From Bordetella parapertussis (lineage in GTDB: Bacteria > Pseudomonadota > Gammaproteobacteria > Burkholderiales > SG8-39): DNA of 44,457 nt. Where the stretch lies: positions 1-44,457 of the forward strand of contig CAMAXP010000038.1 of the NCBI GenBank assembly GCA_945862265.1. Reading direction: 5' to 3'. Positions 1-6,649 of this stretch are shown here, in pieces (within the stretch, counting starts at the first letter, position 1; every line of letters starts with the position of its first letter). The translations under genes and the position numbers were made by a program. The notes under the pieces are model-generated. The model saw only the letters and a program-made list of their open reading frames with translations. It ran no database searches and was not told the DNA's origin.

Positions 1-200
1 TGCGCAGCGCCACCACGACCGCGGCCTCGGTCATCGGCCTGGAGGGCAAGGTCGGCAGCATCCGGACTGGCGCTTTTGCCGACCTCATCTTCATCACGGG
101 CGACCCGCTCGCCGACATCAAGGCGCTCGATTCGCTCTGCGGGGTGATGAAGGATGGTGAATTCGTGTGGTTCGAGCGCGCTGTGGCGGCGGCGGGCTGA
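1..200 (+). CDS. Amidohydrolase family protein, C-terminal end (partial)
   Basis: The reading frame is open from base 3 to the stop at 198-200 and gives about 65 residues; the rest lies outside the window. The visible part contains the pattern GKVGSIRTGAFADLIF followed by GDPLADI and a final VMKDGEFVW stretch. This is the typical end of the composite beta-sandwich domain of metal-dependent amidohydrolases of the imidazolonepropionase or prolidase type. No metal-binding residue is in view, so the substrate cannot be inferred. The family assignment is good; everything beyond it is unknown. Confidence 0.8.
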   Translation, partial: RSATTTAASVIGLEGKVGSIRTGAFADLIFITGDPLADIKALDSLCGVMKDGEFVWFERAVAAAG

Positions 201-383
201 CGCCCACACGGCCTCGAAACGGCTTTGTCGATCTTGCGGCCTGCCGCATGCGCGCGAAGAGAGGCGGTGATGCCGGGGAGAGGGTTACGGGGCTGGGGTA
301 GGGTCATTGCGTCGTGGTTCGGTCTGAGCAGCGTCGACACCGATCTTCAATCCATGGATACACCCGTGGATACATTGCTGCAC
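201..383. other. Intergenic stretch without a convincing gene
   Basis: This region separates the amidohydrolase stop from the terminator of the tRNA remnant. It shows no coding pattern. The 8-base direct repeat TGGATACA occurs at 355-362 and 367-374 (12-base period). No further structure is evident. Confidence 0.5.
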
Positions 384-413
384 AAAAGAAAAAGGCCACT
401 TCGAAAAGTGGCC
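384..413 (-). terminator. Rho-independent terminator of the tRNA-Asn remnant
   Basis: A perfect 8-bp stem (394-401 paired with 406-413) with a 4-base loop is followed, on the reverse strand, by a T-rich run (TTTTTCTTTT, 393 down to 384). It lies 17 bases beyond the CCA end of the tRNA fragment at 431. That is the layout of a native tRNA terminator on this strand. Confidence 0.85.
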
Positions 414-430
414 CATCTCTTTGAATCTTA

Positions 431-480
431 TGGCTCCCCGACCTGGGATCGAACCAGGGACCTGCGCATTAACAGTCCGA
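431..480 (-). pseudogene. 3' half of tRNA-Asn(GUU), probable attachment-site remnant
   Basis: Read on the reverse strand, the segment contains the anticodon loop CTGTTAA, a 3' anticodon-stem strand, a 5-base variable loop, a perfect T arm (CCTGG / TTCGATC / CCAGG), the acceptor 3' strand TCGGGGA, discriminator G and CCA. Upstream of the anticodon loop the sequence stops matching a tRNA. The 5' anticodon-stem strand pairs poorly, and there is no D arm and no matching TCCCCGA acceptor strand. Loss that starts exactly at the anticodon loop, with the native terminator kept, is the pattern left when a tyrosine-recombinase element integrates into a tRNA 3' end. No integrase is visible nearby. Confidence 0.8.
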
Positions 481-641
481 GATGCACAGTTGGCGCGAGC
501 GTTGGCGTGCTGTAGTAAAGCAATGGTTTAAGAACAATTAAAGACTTTTATTTTGGATATTGGCTCTGGGAGCCGATTAAAAGACAAGTCTGTATCGATA
601 CAGATACATTTATCTAGGAACCTAGACCCTAATTCGAAGAT
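481..641. other. AT-rich non-coding junction with palindromes
   Basis: This stretch is visibly richer in A and T than its surroundings. It contains a short GGCTC-TGG-GAGCC hairpin (about 571-583), a perfect 16-bp palindrome at 589-604, and a 6+6 inverted repeat with a 2-base centre at 613-626. No gene is evident. It lies between the tRNA remnant and the 3' end of the aldolase gene, so it is probably the inner edge of an insertion. Confidence 0.55.
589..604. repeat. Perfect 16-bp palindrome (possible operator)
   Basis: TCTGTATCGATACAGA reads the same on both strands. A second inverted repeat, TCTAGG-AA-CCTAGA, follows at 613-626. The size and symmetry fit a dimeric regulator site. However, it lies at the 3' side of the neighbouring gene, so no target promoter can be named. 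Confidence 0.5.
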
Positions 642-1427
642 TTACACCAACTCCTCATACCGTATCCCCGCCTTCCGCAGCAGCGCATCAAAAAACAGCT
701 GCCCGCTCCTCACCCCAGTCCCCGCACCCGACTTGAAAAACGCCGCCTGCGCGGGAATGGCGTCAATCACCTTCTGCTCCACGGGCTGGTTCGGCCCCGC
801 GAGAGAATCCGCCGCGATCTGCACCTCGCACGCCCGCTGTACCGACCAGTACTGCGACAGCGTCTGCGGCACCTGCGAGCCGATCACCAGCAACCCGTGG
901 TTGCGCAGGATCATGATGTTCTTGTCGCCCAGGCTCTTCACCAGCCGCTCTTGCTCGCCGACATCCGTGGTGATGCCTTCGAAGTCGTGGAAGGCCAGCC
1001 GGCCGGACAGCTGTGCGCTGTAGAAGTTGTCGAACCTGAAGCCGTCCTTCTTGCAGGCGATGGCCATGCCGGCGGTGGTGTGGGTGTGGATGACGCAATG
1101 TGCGTCGTCGCGCGCCGCGTGGATCGCGCTGTGGATGACGAACCCGGCCACGTTGACCATGTGCCTGGAGCCGTCGACGGCCACGCCGTCGAGGCCGACC
1201 TTGACGAGGTTCGAGGCGGTGACCTCGTCGTAGTTCAGGCCGTAGGGGTTGATGAGGTAATGCCGGTCCGGCCCGGGCACGCGCACGGTGATGTGGTTGT
1301 AGATCATCTCGGTCCAGCCGAGGTAATCGAAGATGCGGTAGAGCGCGGCCAGTTCCAGCCGCAATTGCCACTCGTCCGCGGCCATGCCGGCGGGTTTCAG
1401 TCGTTGCAGTTTGTCGCTCAGGTCCAT
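642..1427 (-). CDS. Class II aldolase/adducin family protein
   Basis: Class II aldolase/adducin proteins are zinc enzymes acting on sugar phosphates or similar hydroxy-carbonyl compounds as aldolases, epimerases or decarboxylases. The protein (261 residues from this start) shows the signature YNHITVRVPG, the zinc-ligand motif IHTHTTAG and the later NHGLLV histidine, all in family order. I chose ATG 1427 because GGAGA lies 7 bases before it and because the first ATG (1463) falls inside a -10-like element; in-frame ATGs at 1448 and 1463 would add 7 or 12 residues. The gene diverges from the CBS-domain gene across a perfect FNR-type box. The closing stretch, GQLFFDALLRKAGIRYEELV, is typical of the unassigned aldolase group common in Burkholderiales. 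The true substrate is unknown. Confidence 0.9.
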   Translation of the reverse strand: MDLSDKLQRLKPAGMAADEWQLRLELAALYRIFDYLGWTEMIYNHITVRVPGPDRHYLINPYGLNYDEVTASNLVKVGLDGVAVDGSRHMVNVAGFVIHSAIHAARDDAHCVIHTHTTAGMAIACKKDGFRFDNFYSAQLSGRLAFHDFEGITTDVGEQERLVKSLGDKNIMILRNHGLLVIGSQVPQTLSQYWSVQRACEVQIAADSLAGPNQPVEQKVIDAIPAQAAFFKSGAGTGVRSGQLFFDALLRKAGIRYEELV

Positions 1428-1461
1428 GTCGGCATCTCCGGTTTCCATGTTCTTTCGGCGC

Positions 1462-1467
1462 ATTCTA
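1462..1467 (-). promoter_or_regulatory. Candidate -10 element of the aldolase gene
   Basis: The reverse strand reads TAGAAT, five of six matches to TATAAT. Its centre lies 35 bases from the centre of the FNR-type box, close to but not exactly the 32 bases of a class II FNR promoter. Transcription from here would leave a leader of about 28 bases before ATG 1427. Confidence 0.35.
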
Positions 1468-1492
1468 GGTCATCGGCGATCCGGCGCATCAT

Positions 1493-1506
1493 TTGATCGA
1501 GATCAA
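1493..1506. promoter_or_regulatory. FNR/ANR-type binding site between divergent genes
   Basis: TTGATCGAGATCAA is a perfect match to the FNR/ANR consensus TTGAT-N4-ATCAA, with an extra T and A extending the symmetry. For the forward CBS gene its centre (1499.5) lies 32 bases before the centre of a -10-like TCTGAT at 1529-1534. That is the spacing of a class II activated promoter. It predicts control by oxygen limitation through an FNR-family regulator, which is not in this window. Confidence 0.75.
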
Positions 1507-1532
1507 ACTCGCCAATTCCATTTTGCGATCTG

Positions 1533-2003
1533 ATGGCGGCAATCATGCTGAATGAGGCTATCCGGTACGTCATGGACAAGGAGCAGCTGGTGGTGGCTGC
1601 GCCGAGTACCAGCGTGCGCGAAGCCGCGCAGTTGATGGCCAGCCGCCAGGTCAGCGCGCTGGTCGTTGTGGACGGCGGGAAACTGGCCGGGATCTTTACC
1701 GAGCGGGATGCGGTGTTTCGCGTCATGGCCACAGGCCGCTCGCCGGAGGCCACCGCGCTTGCCGAAGTGATGACCCGCGACCCCATGACAGTCACGCCGG
1801 ACGAGACCTTCGGCTATGCGCTGCTCCTCATGCACGAGAACGGTTTCCGGCATGTGCCCGTGGTCGATGGCAGCGTGCCGATCGGGATGGTTTCCGCGCG
1901 CGATGCTCTTGACCCCGACCTCGAGGAGTTCGAGTCCGAGGCCCGGCGCCGCAGGTTGATCAAGAGAAACGCCAAAGACGCTCTGCCGGGCAGCAAGGCA
2001 TAA
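1533..2003 (+). CDS. CBS-pair domain protein
   Basis: This is a small stand-alone protein of 156 residues made of two CBS motifs (roughly residues 9-70 and 77-135). Such pairs bind adenine nucleotides and act as energy or redox sensors. Visible motifs are VREAAQLM, SALVVVDGGKLAGIFTERD and later GFRHVPVVDG with IGMVSARD. A charged tail rich in Arg and Lys follows. An alternative ATG at 1545 has a better GGCGG spacing and would lie only a few bases after the start point predicted from the FNR-type box, so the true start may be there. Control by an FNR-type box fits the known anaerobic induction of CBS proteins in related bacteria. The partner protein is unknown. Confidence 0.88.
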   Translation: MAAIMLNEAIRYVMDKEQLVVAAPSTSVREAAQLMASRQVSALVVVDGGKLAGIFTERDAVFRVMATGRSPEATALAEVMTRDPMTVTPDETFGYALLLMHENGFRHVPVVDGSVPIGMVSARDALDPDLEEFESEARRRRLIKRNAKDALPGSKA

Positions 2004-2039
2004 TTCCCGCTCGGCCTGCAGTGGGCCAAGGGGAAATCC

Positions 2040-3155
2040 ATGGGACAAGGCAAGGGCATCAGCGAGGTGGCGTATTTCGATTGCGCCGGGGGTGGCCAGG
2101 TGGTGGTCGACCGCAACGTGGCCTATGTGGGCAACATGCGCAGCCCGGACGGCACGACCATCGTTGACGTGTCCGATCCGAAGAACCCGCGCGAGATCTC
2201 GCGCCTCGGCATGGTGCCCGGCACGCACTCCCACAAGGTCCGGGTGGCCAAGGACCTGATGGTCATCAACCACGAATACACTTCGCCGCAGCTGGCGCCG
2301 CAGGACTTCAAGGCGGGGCTGGGCATCTACGACGTGTCCAACCCGAAAAAACCGAAGAAGATCACCGACTGGGTCACGCCCGGCAAGGGCTGCCACCGGT
2401 TCGATTTCGATGGCGACTACGCCTATACCTCGGCCACCGAGGACGGCTATGTCGGCACCATCATGAAGATCGTCGACATGCGCAACCCCGCCAAGCCCGA
2501 GGAAGTGGGCCGCTGGCACATGCCGGGCCAATGGAAGGCCGGCGGGGAGCAGGCCACCTGGCAGGGCACCGACCATCGCTGCCACCACCCTCTGCGCCTG
2601 GGCAACCGGCTGTATACGAGCTACTGGCTCGGCGGTCTGGTGATCCTCGACATCGAGGACATGTCGAAGCCCAAGTTCGTCTCGGGCCTGGACTGGAGTC
2701 CGCCTTACCCGTGGCCCACGCATACCGCGCTGCCGGTGCCTTTCCTCGTGCGCGGCCGCAAGATGATGATCGTCTCCGACGAGGACGTGACCCGCGCCGA
2801 AGACGCGCCGCCGTCCTTCCTGTGGATGGTGGATATCACCGACGAGAAGCACCCCGTCCCGATCGGCACCTACCAGGTGGAGGCGGAGGACGGCACGCCG
2901 CGGCCGACCTTCACGGGCTGCCACCAACCTTCCGAGAAAATCACGGGCACGGAAATCCCGGTCGCGTGGTTCGCGCACGGCCTGCGCATGATCGACTTCT
3001 CGAATCCCCACTCGATGAAGGAAACCGCGTGGTACATGCCGACGCCGGCGCCGGGCATGCCCCGCGTGCAGAGCAACGACGTGACCACCGATGACCGCGG
3101 GCTGATCTACCTGCTCGATCGCCTGCGCGGCCTGCACATCCTCGAGCGGACTTAG
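2040..3155 (+). CDS. LVIVD repeat-containing protein (beta-propeller-like)
   Basis: The 371-residue protein carries repeated blocks of the type VVDRNVAYVGN, TTIVDVSDPKNPREI, LGIYDVSNPKKPKKI and MKIVDMRNPAKPEEVG. These LVIVD repeats are found in predicted beta-propellers. It has no clear signal peptide, so it is probably cytoplasmic. Several His and Cys residues (CHRF, HRCHHP, GCHQP) recur at blade edges and could bind a metal or a carboxylate, but that is inference. The start has AAGGGG 7 bases before the ATG. The gene follows the CBS gene by 36 bases and may share its transcript. It ends directly against the convergent Bug gene, with the stop codons touching. The molecular function is unknown. 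Confidence 0.8.
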   Translation: MGQGKGISEVAYFDCAGGGQVVVDRNVAYVGNMRSPDGTTIVDVSDPKNPREISRLGMVPGTHSHKVRVAKDLMVINHEYTSPQLAPQDFKAGLGIYDVSNPKKPKKITDWVTPGKGCHRFDFDGDYAYTSATEDGYVGTIMKIVDMRNPAKPEEVGRWHMPGQWKAGGEQATWQGTDHRCHHPLRLGNRLYTSYWLGGLVILDIEDMSKPKFVSGLDWSPPYPWPTHTALPVPFLVRGRKMMIVSDEDVTRAEDAPPSFLWMVDITDEKHPVPIGTYQVEAEDGTPRPTFTGCHQPSEKITGTEIPVAWFAHGLRMIDFSNPHSMKETAWYMPTPAPGMPRVQSNDVTTDDRGLIYLLDRLRGLHILERT

Positions 3156-4121
3156 CTAGTTCGGCTTCGCGCCGGTCGCCTTCACGATCCTCGCCCATTT
3201 CGCCACGTCGGCCCTGACGATGGCGGAGAACTCCTCAGGCGTATCGGTCACCGGCTCGGCGCCTTGTCCGGCGAGGGCATCGCGGATTTCCGGCGTCGCG
3301 ACGATTTTCCTGATCTCGGCGTTGAGGCGATCGACGACCGGCTTCGGCGTGCCCGCCGTCGCAAGGACGCCGTACCACGATACGGACTCGTAGCCGGGCA
3401 GGCCGGATTCGGAAACAGTCGGGTACTCGGGCGCCGTCGGGCTGCGCTTCGCGCTTGTGATGGCAATCGCCTTGGCCTTGCCCGACTTGATCAACGGCGC
3501 GGAACTGAACACGGGCACGACCGACATCTGGACGTCGTTGTTCGAGATGGCCGTCATCATCGGGCCGAAACCCGTGTAGGGCACGTTGGTCATTTCGATG
3601 CCCGCCATGCTGGTGAAGAGCGCGGCGGACAACTGCAGCAGGCTCCCGGTAGACGCATAGTTGAGCTTGCCCGGCTGCGCCTTGGCGAGCGCAATCAGCT
3701 CCTGCACGGTATTGGCAGATACGGTCGGGTTCAGCAGGATCAGGTTCGGGAACACGGCCACGCGTGTGATCGCGGCAAAGTCCTTGACCGGATCGGAGGA
3801 GGGCTTGTCGTAGAGGCTGAAGTTGATCGCGTGGGTGCCCGTGGTCCCCATGATGATGGTGTATCCGTCCCCTGGGGCCCGCGCAGCTACCTCCGCGCCG
3901 ATGGACCCGTTCGCGCCGCCCCGGTTCTCGATATAGACCTGCTTGCCCAGGGACTCGGTGAGTTTTTGCGCGACGAGGCGGGCGGCGATGTCCGTTGCGC
4001 CGCCCGGGGCGAAGGGCACCACCATGCGCACGGGCTTCGTGGGCCAGGGGTCCTGGGCATGGGCGAGGGCAGGCGCTGCCACCGCCGCCGCCGCGACTAC
4101 CAGAGATGCGATGACATTCAT
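3156..4121 (-). CDS. Bug/TctC family tripartite tricarboxylate transporter substrate-binding protein (1)
   Basis: This is a periplasmic solute-binding protein of the Bug family, which usually captures small carboxylated ligands. A signal peptide ending ALAHA is followed by the hallmark PTKPVRMVVPFAPGG, the ENRGGANGSIG loop, and later PGKLNYAST, the VPYTG element and GVLATAGTPKPVV. Length (about 321 residues) is normal for the family. ATG 4121 is preferred because GGAGA precedes it by 6-7 bases; an ATG at 4136 lacks a ribosome site. No TctA or TctB membrane gene is present, so this is an orphan Bug protein. It is divergent from the kinase gene to its right. The ligand cannot be predicted. Confidence 0.93.
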   Translation of the reverse strand: MNVIASLVVAAAAVAAPALAHAQDPWPTKPVRMVVPFAPGGATDIAARLVAQKLTESLGKQVYIENRGGANGSIGAEVAARAPGDGYTIIMGTTGTHAINFSLYDKPSSDPVKDFAAITRVAVFPNLILLNPTVSANTVQELIALAKAQPGKLNYASTGSLLQLSAALFTSMAGIEMTNVPYTGFGPMMTAISNNDVQMSVVPVFSSAPLIKSGKAKAIAITSAKRSPTAPEYPTVSESGLPGYESVSWYGVLATAGTPKPVVDRLNAEIRKIVATPEIRDALAGQGAEPVTDTPEEFSAIVRADVAKWARIVKATGAKPN

Positions 4122-4214
4122 CCTGATTCTCCGCATGGAAACAAGGGGAATTAGAGGGTAAAAAAGCCGCTGAGTAAAGTTGCAAATCCTGCCTGAGCGG
4201 GCATAGTGGCGGAC

Positions 4215-5120
4215 ATGTCAATCAGGCTTGGAATCGACCTCGGCGGCACGAAGATCGAGATTGCCGCCCTCGACGAAGCGGGCAGCATCGTAGAGCGCAT
4301 CCGCGTCGCCACGCCGGACGGGGATTACGAGGCGACACTGCGCGTAGTGTGCGATCTCGTCAGGGGCGTTGAGAAATCCCTCGGACAGGAAGGCACGGTG
4401 GGGATCGCGACCCCGGGCTCGATTTCCCCTCGTTCGGGACTGCTGCGCAATTCCAATTCCGTTTGCCTCAACGGCCGCCCGTTCAAGCAGGACCTGGAAG
4501 CGATGCTCGGGCGCAAGGTGCGCATCGAGAACGACGCGAACTGTTTCGCGTTATCAGAGGCGGCCGACGGTGCGGGGGAAGGCGCTTCGGTGATCTTCGG
4601 GGTGATCCTCGGCACCGGGGTGGGTGGGGGATTGGTCATCGGCGGCAATGTCCTGCGCGGCGCGAACGCGGTTGCCGGCGAGTGGGGCCATAACCCCTTG
4701 CCCTGGGCCCGTCCGGACGAACTGCCGGGCAGGGCGTGCTTCTGCGGCCATTCCGGTTGCATCGAGACCTTCCTCTCCGGTCCGGGCCTTGCGGCGGACT
4801 ACCTGCAGGCCGGTGGGGCCGCCCTGGCGGGCGAGGAGATCGTCGCGCGTGCCATGGGCGGCGACACCGCCAGTCTGGCCACGCTGGCCCGCTACGAGGA
4901 CCGCCTGGCGCGCGCGCTGGCCTCGGTGATCAATATCGTCGACCCTGACGTGATCGTGCTCGGCGGCGGGCTGTCGAACGTACGCAGGTGGTACGACACG
5001 GTGCCGACGCTCTGGGGGAAGTACATCCTGTCGGACGTCATCCGGACCCGGCTGGTTCCGCACATGCATGGCGACTCGAGCGGGGTGAGGGGCGCGGCGT
5101 GGCTTTGGGGAGCGGGCTGA
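4215..5120 (+). CDS. mak: ROK-family fructokinase
   Basis: This predicted ATP-dependent sugar kinase resembles E. coli Mak closely along its length, from memory of that sequence. Shared elements are the N-terminal phosphate loop GIDLGGTKIE, NDANCFALSEA, the EWGHNPLPW motif, the zinc-binding CFCGHSGCIETFLSGPG and the end GDSSGVRGAAWLW. Mak phosphorylates fructose and, less well, other hexoses at C6. The start is ATG 4215, which matches the Mak N-terminus; a GTG at 4206 would add three residues. The protein is about 301 residues, the normal length. It stands alone between divergent and unrelated genes, with no sugar transporter adjacent. Confidence 0.88.
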   Translation: MSIRLGIDLGGTKIEIAALDEAGSIVERIRVATPDGDYEATLRVVCDLVRGVEKSLGQEGTVGIATPGSISPRSGLLRNSNSVCLNGRPFKQDLEAMLGRKVRIENDANCFALSEAADGAGEGASVIFGVILGTGVGGGLVIGGNVLRGANAVAGEWGHNPLPWARPDELPGRACFCGHSGCIETFLSGPGLAADYLQAGGAALAGEEIVARAMGGDTASLATLARYEDRLARALASVINIVDPDVIVLGGGLSNVRRWYDTVPTLWGKYILSDVIRTRLVPHMHGDSSGVRGAAWLWGAG

Positions 5121-5178
5121 GCCGTTTCCGTTCTGACAAGTTATGACGTCCGCGCAGGTAGAAAATAAGCAAATCTCC

Positions 5179-5184
5179 TATAAT
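5179..5184 (+). promoter_or_regulatory. Candidate -10 element of the signalling operon
   Basis: A perfect TATAAT lies 35 bases before the Hpt start codon in an otherwise AT-rich stretch. No recognisable -35 hexamer sits 16-18 bases upstream, so it would be an activator-dependent or weak promoter if real. Confidence 0.4.
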
Positions 5185-5219
5185 CTTCACACCCTTACAC
5201 AACAAGAACGCTGCAGCCC

Positions 5220-5525
5220 ATGGCCGAAACCAACTACATCGCGGTCGTCGCCAAGGATCTCGAGGACCTGATCCCGGTCTTCCTGAAAAACCGCGCCAAG
5301 GAGCTCGATTCCCTGAAGGCCGCCGTGGGGGCGGGGGATTACGAGCAACTGAAGCAGCTCGGCCACAGGATGAAAGGGGTGGGCAATTCCTATGGCTTTG
5401 CGCCGGTCTCCGAGTACGGCCAGACCATCGAGGAGGGCGCCAAGACCTCCGACAAGGCCGCGATCGAAGGCTGCATCACCGCCTACGCCGACTACCTGGC
5501 GAAAGTGACCGTCGTCTATGAGTGA
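5220..5525 (+). CDS. Stand-alone Hpt (histidine phosphotransfer) domain protein
   Basis: This 101-residue helical protein is a single Hpt domain. The motif GHRMKGVGNSYGF places the phospho-accepting histidine at residue 49, with the Gly and Ser/Phe context usual for the family. Hpt proteins carry phosphoryl groups between two receiver domains in a multistep relay. It overlaps the receiver-cyclase gene by 8 bases, so the two are translationally coupled. Its likely donor is the single receiver encoded at 7907-8296, and its likely acceptors are the two receiver-effector proteins that follow. That wiring is inferred from neighbourhood only. Confidence 0.92.
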   Translation: MAETNYIAVVAKDLEDLIPVFLKNRAKELDSLKAAVGAGDYEQLKQLGHRMKGVGNSYGFAPVSEYGQTIEEGAKTSDKAAIEGCITAYADYLAKVTVVYE

Positions 5526-6648
5526 ACCGGTCGCTCCCTATCGCGTCCTGGTCGTCGATGACGACCCGGACATGGGAGCCTACCTCGGCCTGCTGCTGAA
5601 GAAGGAGGGCATGCAGGCCGACATCGTCGAGAACGGGGACGCCGCGCTCATGCGCGTGATGACCGACCCGCCCGACCTGTTGCTGCTCGACGTGATGATG
5701 CCGGGGCGTTCAGGGTTCGAGATCTGCCAGCGCCTGAAAAGCGAGGAAGCCACCGCGCTGATCCCTATTGTGCTGATCACCGGGCTCGACGACCAGAAGA
5801 GCCGGATCCAGGGCATCGAGGCTGGGGCGGACGACTTCCTCAACAAGCCGGTCAAGCGCGAGGAACTCGTCGCCCGGGTCAAGACGCTCCGCCGCCTGCA
5901 CGACACGCGCAAGGAACTCGAGGGCCGGCGCCTCGCTGCGGAAGTGGAGAGGAAGGAGGCGATCCGCAAGACTTTCTCCCGCTATATCTCCCCGCGCCTC
6001 GCGGACCGCATCATGAGCGACGCGGGCAAGCCCGGCGAGATCTTCTCCAAGGCGCAGCGCTCGAACGTGGTGGCCCTCTTCGCCGACCTGCGCGGGTTCA
6101 CCAGCCTCACCGACCGGACCGAGGTCGGGCGCGTGGTCGAGATGCTGAACCAGTATTTCTCGATCCTGTCCGAGGCGGCGTATCGCCACGACGCCACGAT
6201 ATTCAACATGGCGGGAGACGCGCTGCTCGTGGGGTTCAACGTGCCGTTTCCGCAGGCCGACCCAGCCGCGCGCGCCTGGCGCTGCGCGCAGGAGATGCTC
6301 ACCCAGTTCGCGCCCGTGGCCGACCAGTGGGAGAAGGAGCAGGGGCTCGGCACCGGCGTCGGCATAGGCATCTGCATGGGCGAGGCCGTCATCGGCAACG
6401 TCGGGTCGCCGCATTACATGAGCTACACCATCATCGGCAACCCGGTGAACAGCGCGGCGCGGCTGATGCAGCTCGCGCAGCCCTACGAGATCCTGATCTG
6501 CGACAAGGTCTACGACGAGTTGCGCGCAATGGTTCCGCCGGAGCATGTGGAGTCCCGCGGCGACGTCACGCTGCGCGGGCGCGCCGAGCCGATCAAGGTC
6601 TACAGCGTCAAGATCCCGCTGGGCCAGTTCAATGCAGGGAAGGCCTGA
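5518..6648 (+). CDS. Response regulator with class III adenylate/guanylate cyclase domain
   Basis: The 376-residue protein has an N-terminal receiver domain (residues 8-125: acidic pocket D14-D16, phospho-acceptor D58, K110). A charged helical linker (about 126-160) leads to a class III nucleotide cyclase domain (about 182-345). In the cyclase, the metal ligands D190 and D234 and the transition-state pair N311/R315 are present. T303 sits where class IIIb enzymes have Thr. The purine-selecting lysine, normally three residues before the GD pair, is Asn230, so substrate choice and activity are uncertain. Phosphorylation probably controls dimerisation and output. The gene is coupled to the Hpt gene upstream and to the receiver-kinase 1 base downstream. 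Confidence 0.93.
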   Translation: MSEPVAPYRVLVVDDDPDMGAYLGLLLKKEGMQADIVENGDAALMRVMTDPPDLLLLDVMMPGRSGFEICQRLKSEEATALIPIVLITGLDDQKSRIQGIEAGADDFLNKPVKREELVARVKTLRRLHDTRKELEGRRLAAEVERKEAIRKTFSRYISPRLADRIMSDAGKPGEIFSKAQRSNVVALFADLRGFTSLTDRTEVGRVVEMLNQYFSILSEAAYRHDATIFNMAGDALLVGFNVPFPQADPAARAWRCAQEMLTQFAPVADQWEKEQGLGTGVGIGICMGEAVIGNVGSPHYMSYTIIGNPVNSAARLMQLAQPYEILICDKVYDELRAMVPPEHVESRGDVTLRGRAEPIKVYSVKIPLGQFNAGKA

Positions 6649-6649
6649 G

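Noticed and set aside
225..515. Open frame with the peptide pattern WDRTRDLRINS
   Set aside because: The pattern is the translation of the tRNA-Asn 3' half on the opposite strand. It recurs in databases as a spurious protein, and the frame has no other support.
589..604. CTGT...ACAG palindrome as a second LexA box
   Set aside because: Only 6 bases separate the half-sites; SOS boxes of this type need 8. It also lies at a gene's 3' side.
1503..3137. Long reverse frame of over 500 codons opposite the CBS and LVIVD genes
   Set aside because: It is His/Arg/Val-rich antisense of two well-supported genes, a by-product of high GC at third positions.
6421..6450. Missing Asp in the second purine-recognition position of the cyclase
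   Set aside because: Careful alignment to the VN-AAR motif puts Thr303 there, which is normal for class IIIb cyclases. Only the lysine position is truly unusual.
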